Positions 47,074-56,558 of a stretch of 64,000 nucleotides of DNA are shown here, one piece after another. The stretch is from an uncultured Lachnospiraceae bacterium (GTDB lineage: Bacteria > Bacillota > Clostridia > Lachnospirales > Lachnospiraceae). The position numbers and the translations under genes were made by a program. The notes beneath the pieces were generated by a model, which saw only the letters and a program-made list of their open reading frames with translations, ran no database searches and had not been told where the DNA came from. The stretch covers positions 1 to 64,000 of the forward strand of contig CAJUPJ010000003.1 of assembly GCA_910588655.1 (NCBI GenBank), written 5' to 3'. The stretch's first letter is position 1. Each line of letters starts with the position of its first letter.

Positions 47074-47676
47074 ATGCAAGTGAGCAGGATTGAGCAGAAA
47101 ATAGAAGATATTTATGCATTTGTAGAAAGTTGTAAAATGCAGCATTTATCAACAACTAAGGTTGTAGTTCCCAAAAATGAATTATATGATTTACTGGATG
47201 ATTTACGCCGTGATGTGCCAGAAGAAATAAGAAGATACCAGAAAATCTTAAGCCAGAGGGATGCCATTCTTGAGGATGCAGAAGCTAAAGCCAATGAAAT
47301 ACTTGTAGATGCCAGGGAACAGTACAGAGGGATGGTTGAGGAACACAGCATAATGCAGCAGGCTTACCAGCAGGCAGAACAAATGGTACAGCAGGCAGCA
47401 GAAAAGGCAGATGCAATAGTTGCCAATGCCTTAAAGCAGGCAGAAGAAATAGGAAATGGCGCGATTTATTATACAACAGATATGCTTGATATGGCGGAGA
47501 AGGTTATTGCAAGTGCATATGAAGGTGCAACAAGTAATGCCAGTGCTTTAGAAGCAGCATTAAGGAATTACCTTGAAACAATAAGGCAGAACAAGGCAGA
47601 GCTTTTAGCTTCCAATGCACCTGAACAAAATACAAGGCAGATGAATATGCCACCAAAGCTGGATGAAGAACCATAG
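47074..47676 (+). CDS. coiled-coil protein of unknown function (ATP-synthase-H/DivIVA-like)
   Basis: A 200-residue, highly helical protein with a long Ala/Glu/Gln coiled coil (about 60-145: EDAEAKANEILVDAREQYRG, QQAEQMVQQAAEKADAIVAN). It lies between coaD and zapA. Similar proteins are found beside coaD in many Lachnospiraceae and are often annotated as V-ATPase subunit H-like or as DivIVA-like. The position beside zapA hints at a cell-division or envelope role, but this is inferred. AGGAG lies 10 nt before ATG 47074. Confidence 0.65.
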   Translation: MQVSRIEQKIEDIYAFVESCKMQHLSTTKVVVPKNELYDLLDDLRRDVPEEIRRYQKILSQRDAILEDAEAKANEILVDAREQYRGMVEEHSIMQQAYQQAEQMVQQAAEKADAIVANALKQAEEIGNGAIYYTTDMLDMAEKVIASAYEGATSNASALEAALRNYLETIRQNKAELLASNAPEQNTRQMNMPPKLDEEP

Positions 47677-47730
47677 TAATAATATACAAATGGAAAAAAG
47701 ACGCAGGGTTCCGGCGGGGGAGGATTTCTT

Positions 47731-48144
47731 ATGAATACAAAAAATGATGTAGAAGTTGTAATAAATGGTAAACAATATACAATGAGCGGCTATGAAAGCA
47801 GTGAGTATTTACAAAAAATTGCTGCACATATTAATGAAAAGTTTGCTCTGTTTAAAGATCAGGAGGGTTATAGCAGGCTTGATACAGATATGAAGTATAT
47901 AATGCTTGCAATAAATCTTTCTGATGATTACCATAAAGCACAGAATTCGGCTAATGACCTGCGTACTGAAAATGAAGAAATGGGAAAAGAAATATTTAAT
48001 ATGAAACATGAGATGATATCAATGCAGGCGCAGATGGAGGCGCTTGAAGAAAAGATGAAAGTCCTTGAAGAAGAGAAGAAAAAAGCAGAACATGATATAA
48101 TAAGGCTTGAAACAGAGCTTGGCAACCAGCCAGGCAAGAAATAA
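47731..48144 (+). CDS. zapA: cell division protein ZapA-like
   Basis: A 137-aa protein. Residues 6-75 fit the ZapA fold (VEVVINGKQYTMSGYESSEY, then LDTDMKYIMLAINLSDDYHK), which tetramerises and bundles FtsZ. The remainder is a long coiled coil (RTENEEMGKEIFNMKHEMIS and on) as usual for ZapA in Firmicutes. GGGGAGG precedes the ATG. Confidence 0.88.
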   Translation: MNTKNDVEVVINGKQYTMSGYESSEYLQKIAAHINEKFALFKDQEGYSRLDTDMKYIMLAINLSDDYHKAQNSANDLRTENEEMGKEIFNMKHEMISMQAQMEALEEKMKVLEEEKKKAEHDIIRLETELGNQPGKK

Positions 48145-48246
48145 ACAATGCCAGATAAATATGGCACAGGTAGGATAATTTGCAGAATAAAGGGAGACTG
48201 TTTTGTGGCAGCCGCCCTTTGTTTTATGGCAGGAGGATTTACTATA

Positions 48247-50709
48247 ATGTCTTTAAAAAATATTAATAATGGCAGGCGTCCGGAGATACTTGCCCCAGCA
48301 GGCTCAATGGAAAGCCTGTACGCCGCAGTAAATGCAGGATGTGACGCTGTTTATATGGGTGGCAGCATGTTTGGTGCAAGGGCGTATGCAGACAACCCGG
48401 ACAGTGACAGCCTGCTTTATGCCATTGATTACTGTCACCTTCATGGCGTAAAACTATATCTTACGGTTAATACCCTTCTAAAAGAAGAAGAGCTTATGGA
48501 CAGTCTGTATAATTATATGCTGCCATACTATAAAGCAGGGCTTGACGCGGCGATTGTCCAGGACACAGGGGTTGTTTATATGCTGCACCAGTGGTTTCCA
48601 GGTCTTGCACTACATGCAAGCACGCAGATGGCACTGGTAACAGGCAGCGGTGTTCCCATGCTTGCAGATTATGGCATTACAAGGATTGTGCCAGCCAGGG
48701 AGCTGTCTTTAAGTGAATTACAGCAGATGCGCAGTGATACAGATGCAGAGATAGAAGTATTTGTACATGGTGCGCTTTGTTACTGTTATTCAGGCCAGTG
48801 CCTTTTTAGCAGTATGCTGGGCGGAAGAAGCGGCAACCGTGGCAGGTGTGCACAGCCATGCCGCCTGCCATATTCCACAACATTTAATGGAAAAAAGCGG
48901 GAAAGTTATATTTTAAGCATGAAAGAATTATCTGCGCTTCCATATATTGATAAACTTATAGAAACAGGTGCAGACTCGTTTAAGATTGAAGGAAGGATGA
49001 AAAGCCCTTCATACACAGCACTTGTAACATCATTATACAGAAAATACACAGACATTTATATGGACTATGGCAGTAAAGGGTATACAGGATATATTGAAAA
49101 GCATAAAAGAGAATTCCAGGATGATATGGGACAGCTTGCAGAAGTATATAACAGGGAAGGTTTTACTAATGGTTATCTTGAAGGAAATATACATAAAGGA
49201 AGCCTGCTTTCTTCAAAAAGGCCAAAACATGGGGGTGTTTATACTGGTGAGGTGCTAAGTACAGGAAAAGGTGTGTTAAAATACCGGCTGGATAAGGACT
49301 TAAATGCACAAGATGTTGTAGAATTCCGTAATGCCCGGATGGATACATTATATGAATACACAATTAGCAAGGATTTAAAAGCTGGAAGCATTGTTGAAGC
49401 AAAGTTTTCCAGGGACTGTATTATAAATAAAGGGGACAAAGCATACAGGACAAAGAATGCCGCCTTTCTGGACAGGATAAAGGGACAGTACCTTGACAGA
49501 AACAAAAAAGTGCTGGTAACAGGTGTTTTTAAAGCAATACCAGGAGAGCAGGCATGTCTTTCTTTAGAAAAGGACGGTATTAAGGCGGAAGTTTATGGAG
49601 GGATATGCCAGAAAGCAGAAAAAAGTGCCACAAGCCAGGATGAAGTGGAGAAAATCCTGCGCCAGACGGGAAATACAGAGTTTGGATTCAGCCAGTTAAA
49701 TATTACTATGGATGAAGGTTTATTTCTTCCAGTATCAATGCTTAAAAACCTGCGGCGTGAGGCAATTACGAAGCTCCGGGACAATATAACAGGAAAAAGC
49801 AGGCGTGGGGCAGAAGACACAATGCCTGCTATAAATCTTAATAAACACAGCATAAACTTTAATAAACACAATACTGGCATTACATCCAGGAACACCATGC
49901 CTGGAACAGAACCTGTATACAAGGCTTCTGTAATGACAATGCCACAGCTAAGTGAAGTGCTAAAATGCCAGAAAATAGAAGAAGTGTATATTAACAACGG
50001 GCTTTTAGATAATAAAAGTACACAGGAGGCATTATCACTTGTGCATGCTTCGGGCAGGAAATGCTATATTGTACTGCCACATATTTTCAGGAAAGCAGCA
50101 ATGGATTATGAAAAGAAAATGGCAGCAGAGGGTAAAAGCATATATAACTATGGCTGGGATGGATATGTTATAAAAAACCTTGAAGGGTATGTTTTTATTA
50201 AAGACCTGCTTGGCAAATCCCCGGAAAACATAATTACAGATACAGGGCTTTATATAATGAACAGCGCTGCCTGCAGATTCTGGGAAGATGCAGGTGTTAC
50301 AAGGCATACATTGCCATTTGAACTTGAGATGCCTTATATAAAGGATATTGCAGGGCAAGGCATGGAAGCAGTTGTGTATACACATATACCACTTATGGTT
50401 TCTGCACAGTGCACATTAAGCAGCCTGTCAGGCTGCCAGAAAGAAACTGGCAGGGCAAGGCAGGTTTTAATAAAAGATATAAAAGGAAGGGAGTTTATTA
50501 TTATTAATTATTGTAAATACTGTTATAGTATGGTTTACCAGAAATTACCATTACTGGCTTTATCATGCATAAAAGATTTAACCAGGGCAGGGATAAGAAG
50601 TTTCAGGTATGATTTTACAATAGAAGATGCAGAAGAAACCAGAAATGTGCTTGCAGGCAGTTACAGCGGACAGTCATATACAGGGCATTACCGCACAGGT
50701 ATTTTATAA
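48247..50709 (+). CDS. U32-family peptidase / prephenate-dependent tRNA or rRNA hydroxylase-like protein
   Basis: An 820-aa protein. The N-terminal U32 domain shows RPEILAPAGSMESLYAAVNA, GADSFKIEGRMKSPSYTALV, and the cysteine motif RGRCAQPCRLPY; these cysteines bind iron-sulfur in RlhA/TrhP relatives that hydroxylate uridine in RNA. The middle is the DUF3656-like collagenase insertion, and a second barrel-like C-terminal part ends the protein. ATG 48247 has AGGAGG 10 nt upstream; an earlier in-frame ATG at 48148 adds an unrelated leader. Whether it is a peptidase or an RNA hydroxylase is not settled by sequence; the latter is now favoured for the family. Confidence 0.88.
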   Translation: MSLKNINNGRRPEILAPAGSMESLYAAVNAGCDAVYMGGSMFGARAYADNPDSDSLLYAIDYCHLHGVKLYLTVNTLLKEEELMDSLYNYMLPYYKAGLDAAIVQDTGVVYMLHQWFPGLALHASTQMALVTGSGVPMLADYGITRIVPARELSLSELQQMRSDTDAEIEVFVHGALCYCYSGQCLFSSMLGGRSGNRGRCAQPCRLPYSTTFNGKKRESYILSMKELSALPYIDKLIETGADSFKIEGRMKSPSYTALVTSLYRKYTDIYMDYGSKGYTGYIEKHKREFQDDMGQLAEVYNREGFTNGYLEGNIHKGSLLSSKRPKHGGVYTGEVLSTGKGVLKYRLDKDLNAQDVVEFRNARMDTLYEYTISKDLKAGSIVEAKFSRDCIINKGDKAYRTKNAAFLDRIKGQYLDRNKKVLVTGVFKAIPGEQACLSLEKDGIKAEVYGGICQKAEKSATSQDEVEKILRQTGNTEFGFSQLNITMDEGLFLPVSMLKNLRREAITKLRDNITGKSRRGAEDTMPAINLNKHSINFNKHNTGITSRNTMPGTEPVYKASVMTMPQLSEVLKCQKIEEVYINNGLLDNKSTQEALSLVHASGRKCYIVLPHIFRKAAMDYEKKMAAEGKSIYNYGWDGYVIKNLEGYVFIKDLLGKSPENIITDTGLYIMNSAACRFWEDAGVTRHTLPFELEMPYIKDIAGQGMEAVVYTHIPLMVSAQCTLSSLSGCQKETGRARQVLIKDIKGREFIIINYCKYCYSMVYQKLPLLALSCIKDLTRAGIRSFRYDFTIEDAEETRNVLAGSYSGQSYTGHYRTGIL

Positions 50710-50724
50710 GGCGGCACATTCCAC

Positions 50725-50750
50725 AAACGAATTTATTCGTTTTGTTATTT
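50725..50750 (+). terminator. weak hairpin terminator after U32 gene
   Basis: AAACGAA pairs with TTCGTTT around a short loop and is followed by a T-rich tail. The stem is short. Confidence 0.4.
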
Positions 50751-50780
50751 GTAACACCAGAGACAGCATGGGGGATTAAC

Positions 50781-52205
50781 ATGGATAAAAAAGAAGCAGT
50801 AAAAAAATTGTCAGGTATATTTGGCGATATGGATGTTGCAGGGATGCTCCATACTATATTAGTAGTAACTTCTAAATATATAATTATAATACTGTTTGCT
50901 ATATATACATGGCACTGCTTTACAGTATTTTTAGGCAGCAATATTGAAAGAAAGGAGAAAATATATAAAAGGCAGAAATACTTAATGTACAGTATACATT
51001 TTATCTGCTCGCTTGTATTGTATTTAAACAGCCTTGATATAAAAATTGCTGTGTATTACTTTATACAGCTTGCATTTCTGGTATTTGCAAGCAAGGCATA
51101 CCCATATGTATATAACGGGCTGTCCAAAACCCTGCTTAACAATATGCTTATGCTGCTTGTTACAGGTTTTATAATGCTTATGCGGCTTGGCAAAGGCTAT
51201 GCCACAAAGCAGATGGCATTTGCAGCAGCTATATGTTTAGCAAGCCTGTTTATCCCATACCTTATAGAAAAGTTCCAGTATTTTGACAATCTTGGGTGGG
51301 TATATGCAATAACTGGCATAATTCTGCTTGCACTTGTATTCGTAATAGGAAAGGAAAAATATGGTGCAAAAAACTGGATAATTATAGGCAGGTTTGCCTT
51401 GCAGCCATCAGAATTTGTTAAAATACTGTTTGTATTTTTTGCAGCAGCGCTGCTTGCCAAATCCACAAGCTTCCTGAATGTTGCCAAGGTTTCTGTACTG
51501 GCTGCTGTCCATGTATTAATACTTGTTGCAGAGAAAGATTTAGGTGCAGCACTTATATTTTATATAACATATATTGTTATATTGTTTGTTGCCAGCGGGA
51601 AGGCCATATATTTAGGTGCAGGTTTTATGGCAGGCACAGTGGCAGCAGTAGCAGCATATAACCTGTTTACACATGTACAGACAAGGGTAATTGCATGGAG
51701 TGACCCCTGGGGGCATATAGACAGGGCTGGATACCAGGTTGCACACTCACTCTTTGCAATAGGTACAGGAGGCTGGTTCGGGATGGGGCTTGGTGAAGGG
51801 ATGCCAGGTGCAGTCCCCGTAGCCGAAAGTGATTTTATCTTTTCGGCAATATGTGAAGAACTTGGGACTTTCTTTGGCATATGCCTTATTCTTGTAGAAA
51901 TAAGCTGTTTTATTATGTTTATTAATATATCACTTAAAATGCAAAGAAGGTTTTATAAGCTTGCAGCTTTAGGTTTAAGCATAGAATATATTTTCCAGGT
52001 ATTCCTGACAATAGGCGGTGTTACAAAGTTTATACCATCAACAGGTGTTACGCTTCCGCTTGTAAGCTATGGGGGCAGTTCAGTAATAAGTACAGTAATA
52101 CTTTTCAGCATAATACAGGGGATGTATGTTTTAAATGGTGGCAAGGAGGAGCTTGATGCGCAGAGAGAGAACAGAAGACGCCCGCAGGGCAGAACCAGGA
52201 ATTAA
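50781..52205 (+). CDS. FtsW/RodA/SpoVE-family lipid II polymerase
   Basis: A 474-aa membrane protein with about eleven to twelve helices and the SEDS signatures: GRFALQPSEFVKILFVFF, then GHIDRAGYQVAHSLFAIGTG and GVTLPLVSYGGSS with the acidic residue AEKDLGAAL. SEDS enzymes polymerise glycan strands with a partner PBP. At 474 residues it is longer than usual because of an N-terminal leader of about 60 residues. It overlaps the PBP gene by 50 nt, so the two are a translationally coupled pair. ATG 50781 follows GGGGGAT. Confidence 0.93.
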   Translation: MDKKEAVKKLSGIFGDMDVAGMLHTILVVTSKYIIIILFAIYTWHCFTVFLGSNIERKEKIYKRQKYLMYSIHFICSLVLYLNSLDIKIAVYYFIQLAFLVFASKAYPYVYNGLSKTLLNNMLMLLVTGFIMLMRLGKGYATKQMAFAAAICLASLFIPYLIEKFQYFDNLGWVYAITGIILLALVFVIGKEKYGAKNWIIIGRFALQPSEFVKILFVFFAAALLAKSTSFLNVAKVSVLAAVHVLILVAEKDLGAALIFYITYIVILFVASGKAIYLGAGFMAGTVAAVAAYNLFTHVQTRVIAWSDPWGHIDRAGYQVAHSLFAIGTGGWFGMGLGEGMPGAVPVAESDFIFSAICEELGTFFGICLILVEISCFIMFINISLKMQRRFYKLAALGLSIEYIFQVFLTIGGVTKFIPSTGVTLPLVSYGGSSVISTVILFSIIQGMYVLNGGKEELDAQRENRRRPQGRTRN

Positions 52206-53637
52206 CAATATAAGAGATGCCAGCCCGGGCAGGAGGGGCAATACGCAGATAATAATGGTAACATATGCAGTAATAATAGTATTTATGTGTATGGCAGGTT
52301 ATATTGTGTATTTTATGGTTAATGACAGCAGCGAAGTTATTAATAACCCATATAATAAGCGCAGGAATATCCTTGCAGAGCGGATTGTACGTGGAAAAAT
52401 CTATTCTTCAGATGGCAAGGTGCTTGCAAAGACAGTTACAGACAGCAGCGGCACTGAAAAAAGGGTTTACCCCTATAACGATATATTCTGCCATGTTACA
52501 GGAAGGACTACAAACAGCATGACAGGAGTAGAACTTTCACAGTGCTACCCTCTTTTAACATCACATTCAAACCCGTTAAAACAGCTTGCGGTTACTTTCA
52601 GGGGTGAAAAAAACCTGGGTGATGATGTATACACAACACTGGATGCAGGGCTTCAGCAGGCAGCATATAATGCACTTGGTAATTATAAAGGCGCAGTAGT
52701 GGCACTTGAACCATCCACTGGCAAGATACTTGCAATGGTGTCAAAGCCAGGCTATAACCCGAATACTGTAGAAGAGGACTGGGACAGCCTTGTTGAAGAT
52801 GAAAACTCACAGTCTGCGCTTGTAAACAGGGCAACACAGGGGCTTTATCCGCCAGGCTCTACATTTAAGGTGCTTACAGCTATAGAGTATATTCTTGAGA
52901 ATCCTTCTTCTTTCAGAAAATATTCATATAAATGTAAAGGTTCAGAGTCATTTGAAGGCAATGTTATAAACTGCTATGGAAACGAAGAACATGGCGGGCT
53001 GGATTTAAGCCATTCACTTGCCAAATCATGCAATGCTTCATTTGCCAATATAGGAATGTCACTAAACATAAATTCATTCCGCAAACTTTGTAATAAATTT
53101 ATGTTTAACCAGAAACTTCCTGTTAAATTTGAATACAACCAAAGCAAATTCCTGCTGGATAAGAAATCTGGCACTGACGAAATAATGCAGACAGTAATAG
53201 GGCAGGGCAAAACTACAATAACACCATTGCAAAATGCAATGATAGCAGCTACAATAGCAAATGGCGGGGAAATGATGATGCCATATGTTACGGACCATAC
53301 AGAGAATGAAACAGGCCAGGTAGTAAAAACATATGAGCCAGTTTCAAATGGAAATATAATAGACAAAGAAGTGGCAGACATTATTGGAAAATATATGATG
53401 TCTGTAGTAGAAGATGGCACAGCTTCATCATTAAGTAGTTTTTCATATAAAGTAGCAGGAAAAACAGGTTCAGCGGAGTTTGACTCAGAAGGGACATCAC
53501 ATGCATGGTTTATAGGGTATGCACCTGCTAAAAAGCCTAAAATTGCAGTAAGCATAGTATTAGAAGGTGCAGGGACAGGAAGCCAGTATGCAGTCCCGGT
53601 TGCAAAAGAAATGTTCCAGAATTACCTTGGGCACTGA
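52156..53637 (+). CDS. penicillin-binding protein 2 (class B transpeptidase)
   Basis: A 493-aa class B PBP that cross-links peptidoglycan with the SEDS protein encoded just upstream. A short basic cytoplasmic segment, one transmembrane helix (about 32-55), a dimerisation/linker region and the transpeptidase follow. Active-site motifs are S235-T-F-K (in PPGSTFKV), S291-C-N and K436-T-G-S. ATG 52156 lies inside the FtsW gene behind AAGGAGGA. The pair could be RodA-PbpA, FtsW-FtsI or SpoVE-SpoVD type; the sequence alone does not settle it. Confidence 0.93.
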   Translation: MRRERTEDARRAEPGINNIRDASPGRRGNTQIIMVTYAVIIVFMCMAGYIVYFMVNDSSEVINNPYNKRRNILAERIVRGKIYSSDGKVLAKTVTDSSGTEKRVYPYNDIFCHVTGRTTNSMTGVELSQCYPLLTSHSNPLKQLAVTFRGEKNLGDDVYTTLDAGLQQAAYNALGNYKGAVVALEPSTGKILAMVSKPGYNPNTVEEDWDSLVEDENSQSALVNRATQGLYPPGSTFKVLTAIEYILENPSSFRKYSYKCKGSESFEGNVINCYGNEEHGGLDLSHSLAKSCNASFANIGMSLNINSFRKLCNKFMFNQKLPVKFEYNQSKFLLDKKSGTDEIMQTVIGQGKTTITPLQNAMIAATIANGGEMMMPYVTDHTENETGQVVKTYEPVSNGNIIDKEVADIIGKYMMSVVEDGTASSLSSFSYKVAGKTGSAEFDSEGTSHAWFIGYAPAKKPKIAVSIVLEGAGTGSQYAVPVAKEMFQNYLGH

Positions 53638-53714
53638 ATTTACAGTTACCCTGGGTTTTTGTGTGGATTGGCGGGTGGTTCAGACATCTGGTGTGGCTAT
53701 ACTTAAAATTTCTC

Positions 53715-53743
53715 TTGAAAGATTGGTGAAAATAAAGTAAAAT
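53715..53743 (+). promoter_or_regulatory. sigma-A promoter
   Basis: TTGAAA (53715-53720), a 17-nt spacer and TAAAAT (53738-53743) lie 38 nt before the aminotransferase gene. Confidence 0.6.
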
Positions 53744-53780
53744 TGCTGGTAGAGCAATATGCAGAAAGGAGCGGTTACAT

Positions 53781-55064
53781 ATGAAGGCATATACAGATAT
53801 GGACCATAATGAATTATTATCATTAAAAGCAAGTTTAGAAGAAAAGTTTAAGACAGAACAGGCAAAAGGGTTATCCCTTAATATGGCAAGAGGCAAGCCA
53901 GGAATTTCACAGCTTGCTATTTCTATGCCTATGTTAGACGTGGTGAACCAGAACTCAGATATGAATACTTTGCTGGGAAATGATACCAGGAATTATGGTG
54001 ACTGGGATGGTATTGGCGAGTGCAGGCAGTTAATGGCTGATATGATGGAAGTAAAGAAAGCAAATGTGATTGTATGTGGAAATTCCAGTTTAAATATTAT
54101 GTATGATACAGTTATGCGTTCTATGGCAATGGGGGTAAATGGTTCAACACCTTGGTGCAAGCTGGATAAGGTTAAATTTTTATGTCCAGTTCCTGGATAT
54201 GACAGGCATTTTAAGATTACAGAATTATTTGGAATTGAAATGATACCAGTTCCTCTTGGAGAAGACGGGCCAGATATGGATATGGTAGAGCAGTATGTTA
54301 ATAATGATGATGCTGTCAAAGGAATCTGGTGTGTTCCAAAGTATTCAAACCCAACTGGCATTACTTATTCGGACGAAGTAGTACGCCGTTTTGCAAACTT
54401 AAAACCAAAAGCAGAGGATTTCAGGATTTTCTGGGACAATGCATATTGCATCCATTATATTTATGAAGAAACAAAAGACAAGATTTTAAATATATTAGAA
54501 GAGTGCGAAAAAGCAGGAAACCCAAATATGGTTTATGTATTTGCATCTACTTCAAAAGTAAGCTTTCCTGGTTCTGGTGTGTCAGCTATTGCTACATCAC
54601 TTGAAAATATGGAATATATCAAGAAATTTATGACAACACAGATTATCGGGCATGATAAGATAAACCAGTTACGCCATGTAAGGTTCTTTAAAAATATAGA
54701 CGGTTTAAATGCACATATGAAGAAACATGCAGATTTGATACGTCCAAAATTTGAAGCAGTGCTGGATATACTGGACTCAGAACTTACAGGGCTTGGAATA
54801 GGAAGCTGGACAAAGCCAAGAGGCGGATATTTTATATCATTTAATTCAATGCCTGGATGTGCAAAAGCTATAGTTGCGAAATGTAAGGAACTTGGGCTTG
54901 TACTTACTGGCGCAGGTGCAACATACCCTTACGGAAAAGACCCGGATGATTCAAATATCCGTATAGCACCAACATTCCCTACACCAGAAGAAATGTCAGA
55001 AGCAGCAAAAATGTTTGTAATATGCGTAAAACTGGCATCAGTTGGGAAATTATTAGGAGAGTAA
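53781..55064 (+). CDS. PLP-dependent aspartate-type aminotransferase
   Basis: A 427-aa fold-type I aminotransferase. NMARGKPGISQLAIS opens the family (Asp_aminotransf, PF12897). WDNAYCIHY fits the PLP pyridine-binding aspartate and tyrosine, STSKVSFPGSG carries the Schiff-base lysine, and IRIAPTFPT gives the carboxylate-binding arginine. It probably moves amino groups between aspartate and 2-oxoglutarate. AAAGGAG precedes the ATG. Confidence 0.92.
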   Translation: MKAYTDMDHNELLSLKASLEEKFKTEQAKGLSLNMARGKPGISQLAISMPMLDVVNQNSDMNTLLGNDTRNYGDWDGIGECRQLMADMMEVKKANVIVCGNSSLNIMYDTVMRSMAMGVNGSTPWCKLDKVKFLCPVPGYDRHFKITELFGIEMIPVPLGEDGPDMDMVEQYVNNDDAVKGIWCVPKYSNPTGITYSDEVVRRFANLKPKAEDFRIFWDNAYCIHYIYEETKDKILNILEECEKAGNPNMVYVFASTSKVSFPGSGVSAIATSLENMEYIKKFMTTQIIGHDKINQLRHVRFFKNIDGLNAHMKKHADLIRPKFEAVLDILDSELTGLGIGSWTKPRGGYFISFNSMPGCAKAIVAKCKELGLVLTGAGATYPYGKDPDDSNIRIAPTFPTPEEMSEAAKMFVICVKLASVGKLLGE

Positions 55065-55065
55065 T

Positions 55066-55325
55066 AATTTACAGTTATCTTGTTTTGGTGACGGACGCAG
55101 CGGCACATAAAGCCAGATACCTAATGTTCCAGAATAAACTAACGTTTATTCCGTCACATTAAATATCCGGCTCCAATGCCTCTAAAGTGCCCCTGTAATG
55201 TAATAATATTAGATGGAACACGTAAAACCTGCTGTTTCCTGGCAAAATTCCAGAAAAGCAGTTTGTTGTAATAACTGTAAATTATAGTGGGGAGAAAGGC
55301 TGGTTTAGACGGACGGAAACACAGT
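55066..55325. repeat. long palindromic repeat, copy E1
   Basis: The edge TTTACAGTTAT is mirrored by ATAACTGTAAA (55270-55281). Inside, AAGCCAGATACCTAATGT is mirrored by ACATTAAATATCCGGCT, and the arm ACCTGCTGTTTCCTGGC matches copy B. Overall E1 reads as the reverse complement of E2. Confidence 0.8.
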
Positions 55326-55365
55326 GGCATACTCATAAAATTAAGATTGCTACCCTGGCTAGTAC

Positions 55366-55690
55366 GTGACTAGCAGAATATTCCCTCACTCCACTTACAG
55401 TTATTCTATGATTATGTATTTTTTACTGTAAAGCTGCGATGACAGGTTTTGCGTGCCAGATGCCAGTAATATTCCATAAAAGGGGCACTTTAACCCCGCC
55501 GGCACATAAAGCCAGATATTTAATGTTACAAAAGAAACGCCAGTTTATTTTGTAACATTAAATATCTGGCTTTATGTGTCGTTGCGTGGGTTATCGTAGC
55601 GGAAGCGTGCCCTTTTTATGGAATATTCTGGCTCTGGCACAGAAACCGTCCGTTCTTACACAAAAAACATATAATAACTGTAACTCCCCA
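55366..55690. repeat. long palindromic repeat, copy E2
   Basis: The most regular copy. Arms GGTTTTGCGTGCCAGATGCC and CTCTGGCACAGAAACCGTCC form an outer stem, GTAATATTCCATAAAAGGGG with CCCTTTTTATGGAATATTC a second stem, and AAAGCCAGATATTTAATGTT with AACATTAAATATCTGGCTTT the core. It faces E1 across about 40 bp. No gene is present in 55065-55715. Confidence 0.85.
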
Positions 55691-55715
55691 TCTATTATTG
55701 AGAAAGGATTTTTAT

Positions 55716-56519
55716 ATGGAAGAGCAGGAAAGATTTTTAGAAATACTTGGTAAGATAAAAAATATTGCGGCTTTACAGAATAATACATTGTCTAAAGATG
55801 AGATAAACAGGTATCTTGGCGGTATGGATTTAGACAGTGGTAAAATTGAAGCTGTATATAAATACCTTGGTACAGCTGGAATTAAAATTACAGGCTATGA
55901 AGGGGTATCCATTGGCATAGAAGATGGCGTTACAGAAGCAGGGGACAGGGCATTATTTAACCGTAAGCTTTACAGACAGGAAGTAGAGAAGCTTGGGGTT
56001 ACAGATAGTAAGGAAACCAATAATATTATAAAAGGGTTTCTTATGGGAGATGATACGTTAAGGGACAGGCTTGCTGAAAGCAAGCTTGCGCATGTAATTA
56101 AGCTTGCATCAGGATATAGCAGGCGCGGGGCAGTTGCAGATAAGACGGTGTCTATAGATGAAATTATATCTGAGGGCAATGTGGGGCTTTTAACTGGCAT
56201 TTCTGTGATTAGCGGGAACAGGGCACAGTATATTAGAGAAAATGGTGAACCTGATTATGAAGCTGTACATGGTATAATCAATATGGAGATAGTAAATGCA
56301 ATGGAAAGCTTTATAGATATGGAAACATCTGGAAAAGACTGGGAAAATGCCATGCTTGCAAAGGCAAACCTGCTGCATGAAGCAGCAAAGTATCTTACAG
56401 AGGAAAATGGAAATATACCATCTAAAGAAGAATTATCAGAATATACAAAAATTCCTGTAGAAGAAATTAAAAGAATAATGGGGCTGTCAGAAGACACAAA
56501 AAGGGTTGCATCCTCCTGA
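55716..56519 (+). CDS. sigma70-like protein lacking region 4
   Basis: A 267-aa protein with a sigma-factor layout. Residues about 1-60 resemble region 1.1 (LSKDEINRYLGGMDLDSGKIEAVYKYLGTAGIKI). LAESKLAHVIKLASGYSRRG and IDEIISEGNVGLLTG match sigma region 2.1-2.2, where core RNA polymerase binds. After a poor match to the promoter-melting region 2.3-2.4, the C-terminal part ending EELSEYTKIPVEEIKRIM resembles region 3. Region 4, which reads the -35 box, is absent. It may be a specialised or decoy sigma factor, or a regulator of core polymerase. ATG 55716 follows AAAGGA. Confidence 0.7.
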   Translation: MEEQERFLEILGKIKNIAALQNNTLSKDEINRYLGGMDLDSGKIEAVYKYLGTAGIKITGYEGVSIGIEDGVTEAGDRALFNRKLYRQEVEKLGVTDSKETNNIIKGFLMGDDTLRDRLAESKLAHVIKLASGYSRRGAVADKTVSIDEIISEGNVGLLTGISVISGNRAQYIRENGEPDYEAVHGIINMEIVNAMESFIDMETSGKDWENAMLAKANLLHEAAKYLTEENGNIPSKEELSEYTKIPVEEIKRIMGLSEDTKRVASS

Positions 56520-56558
56520 TAATTCTACAGTTGTAAGCCTTAGAAAAAAGGAAATGTC

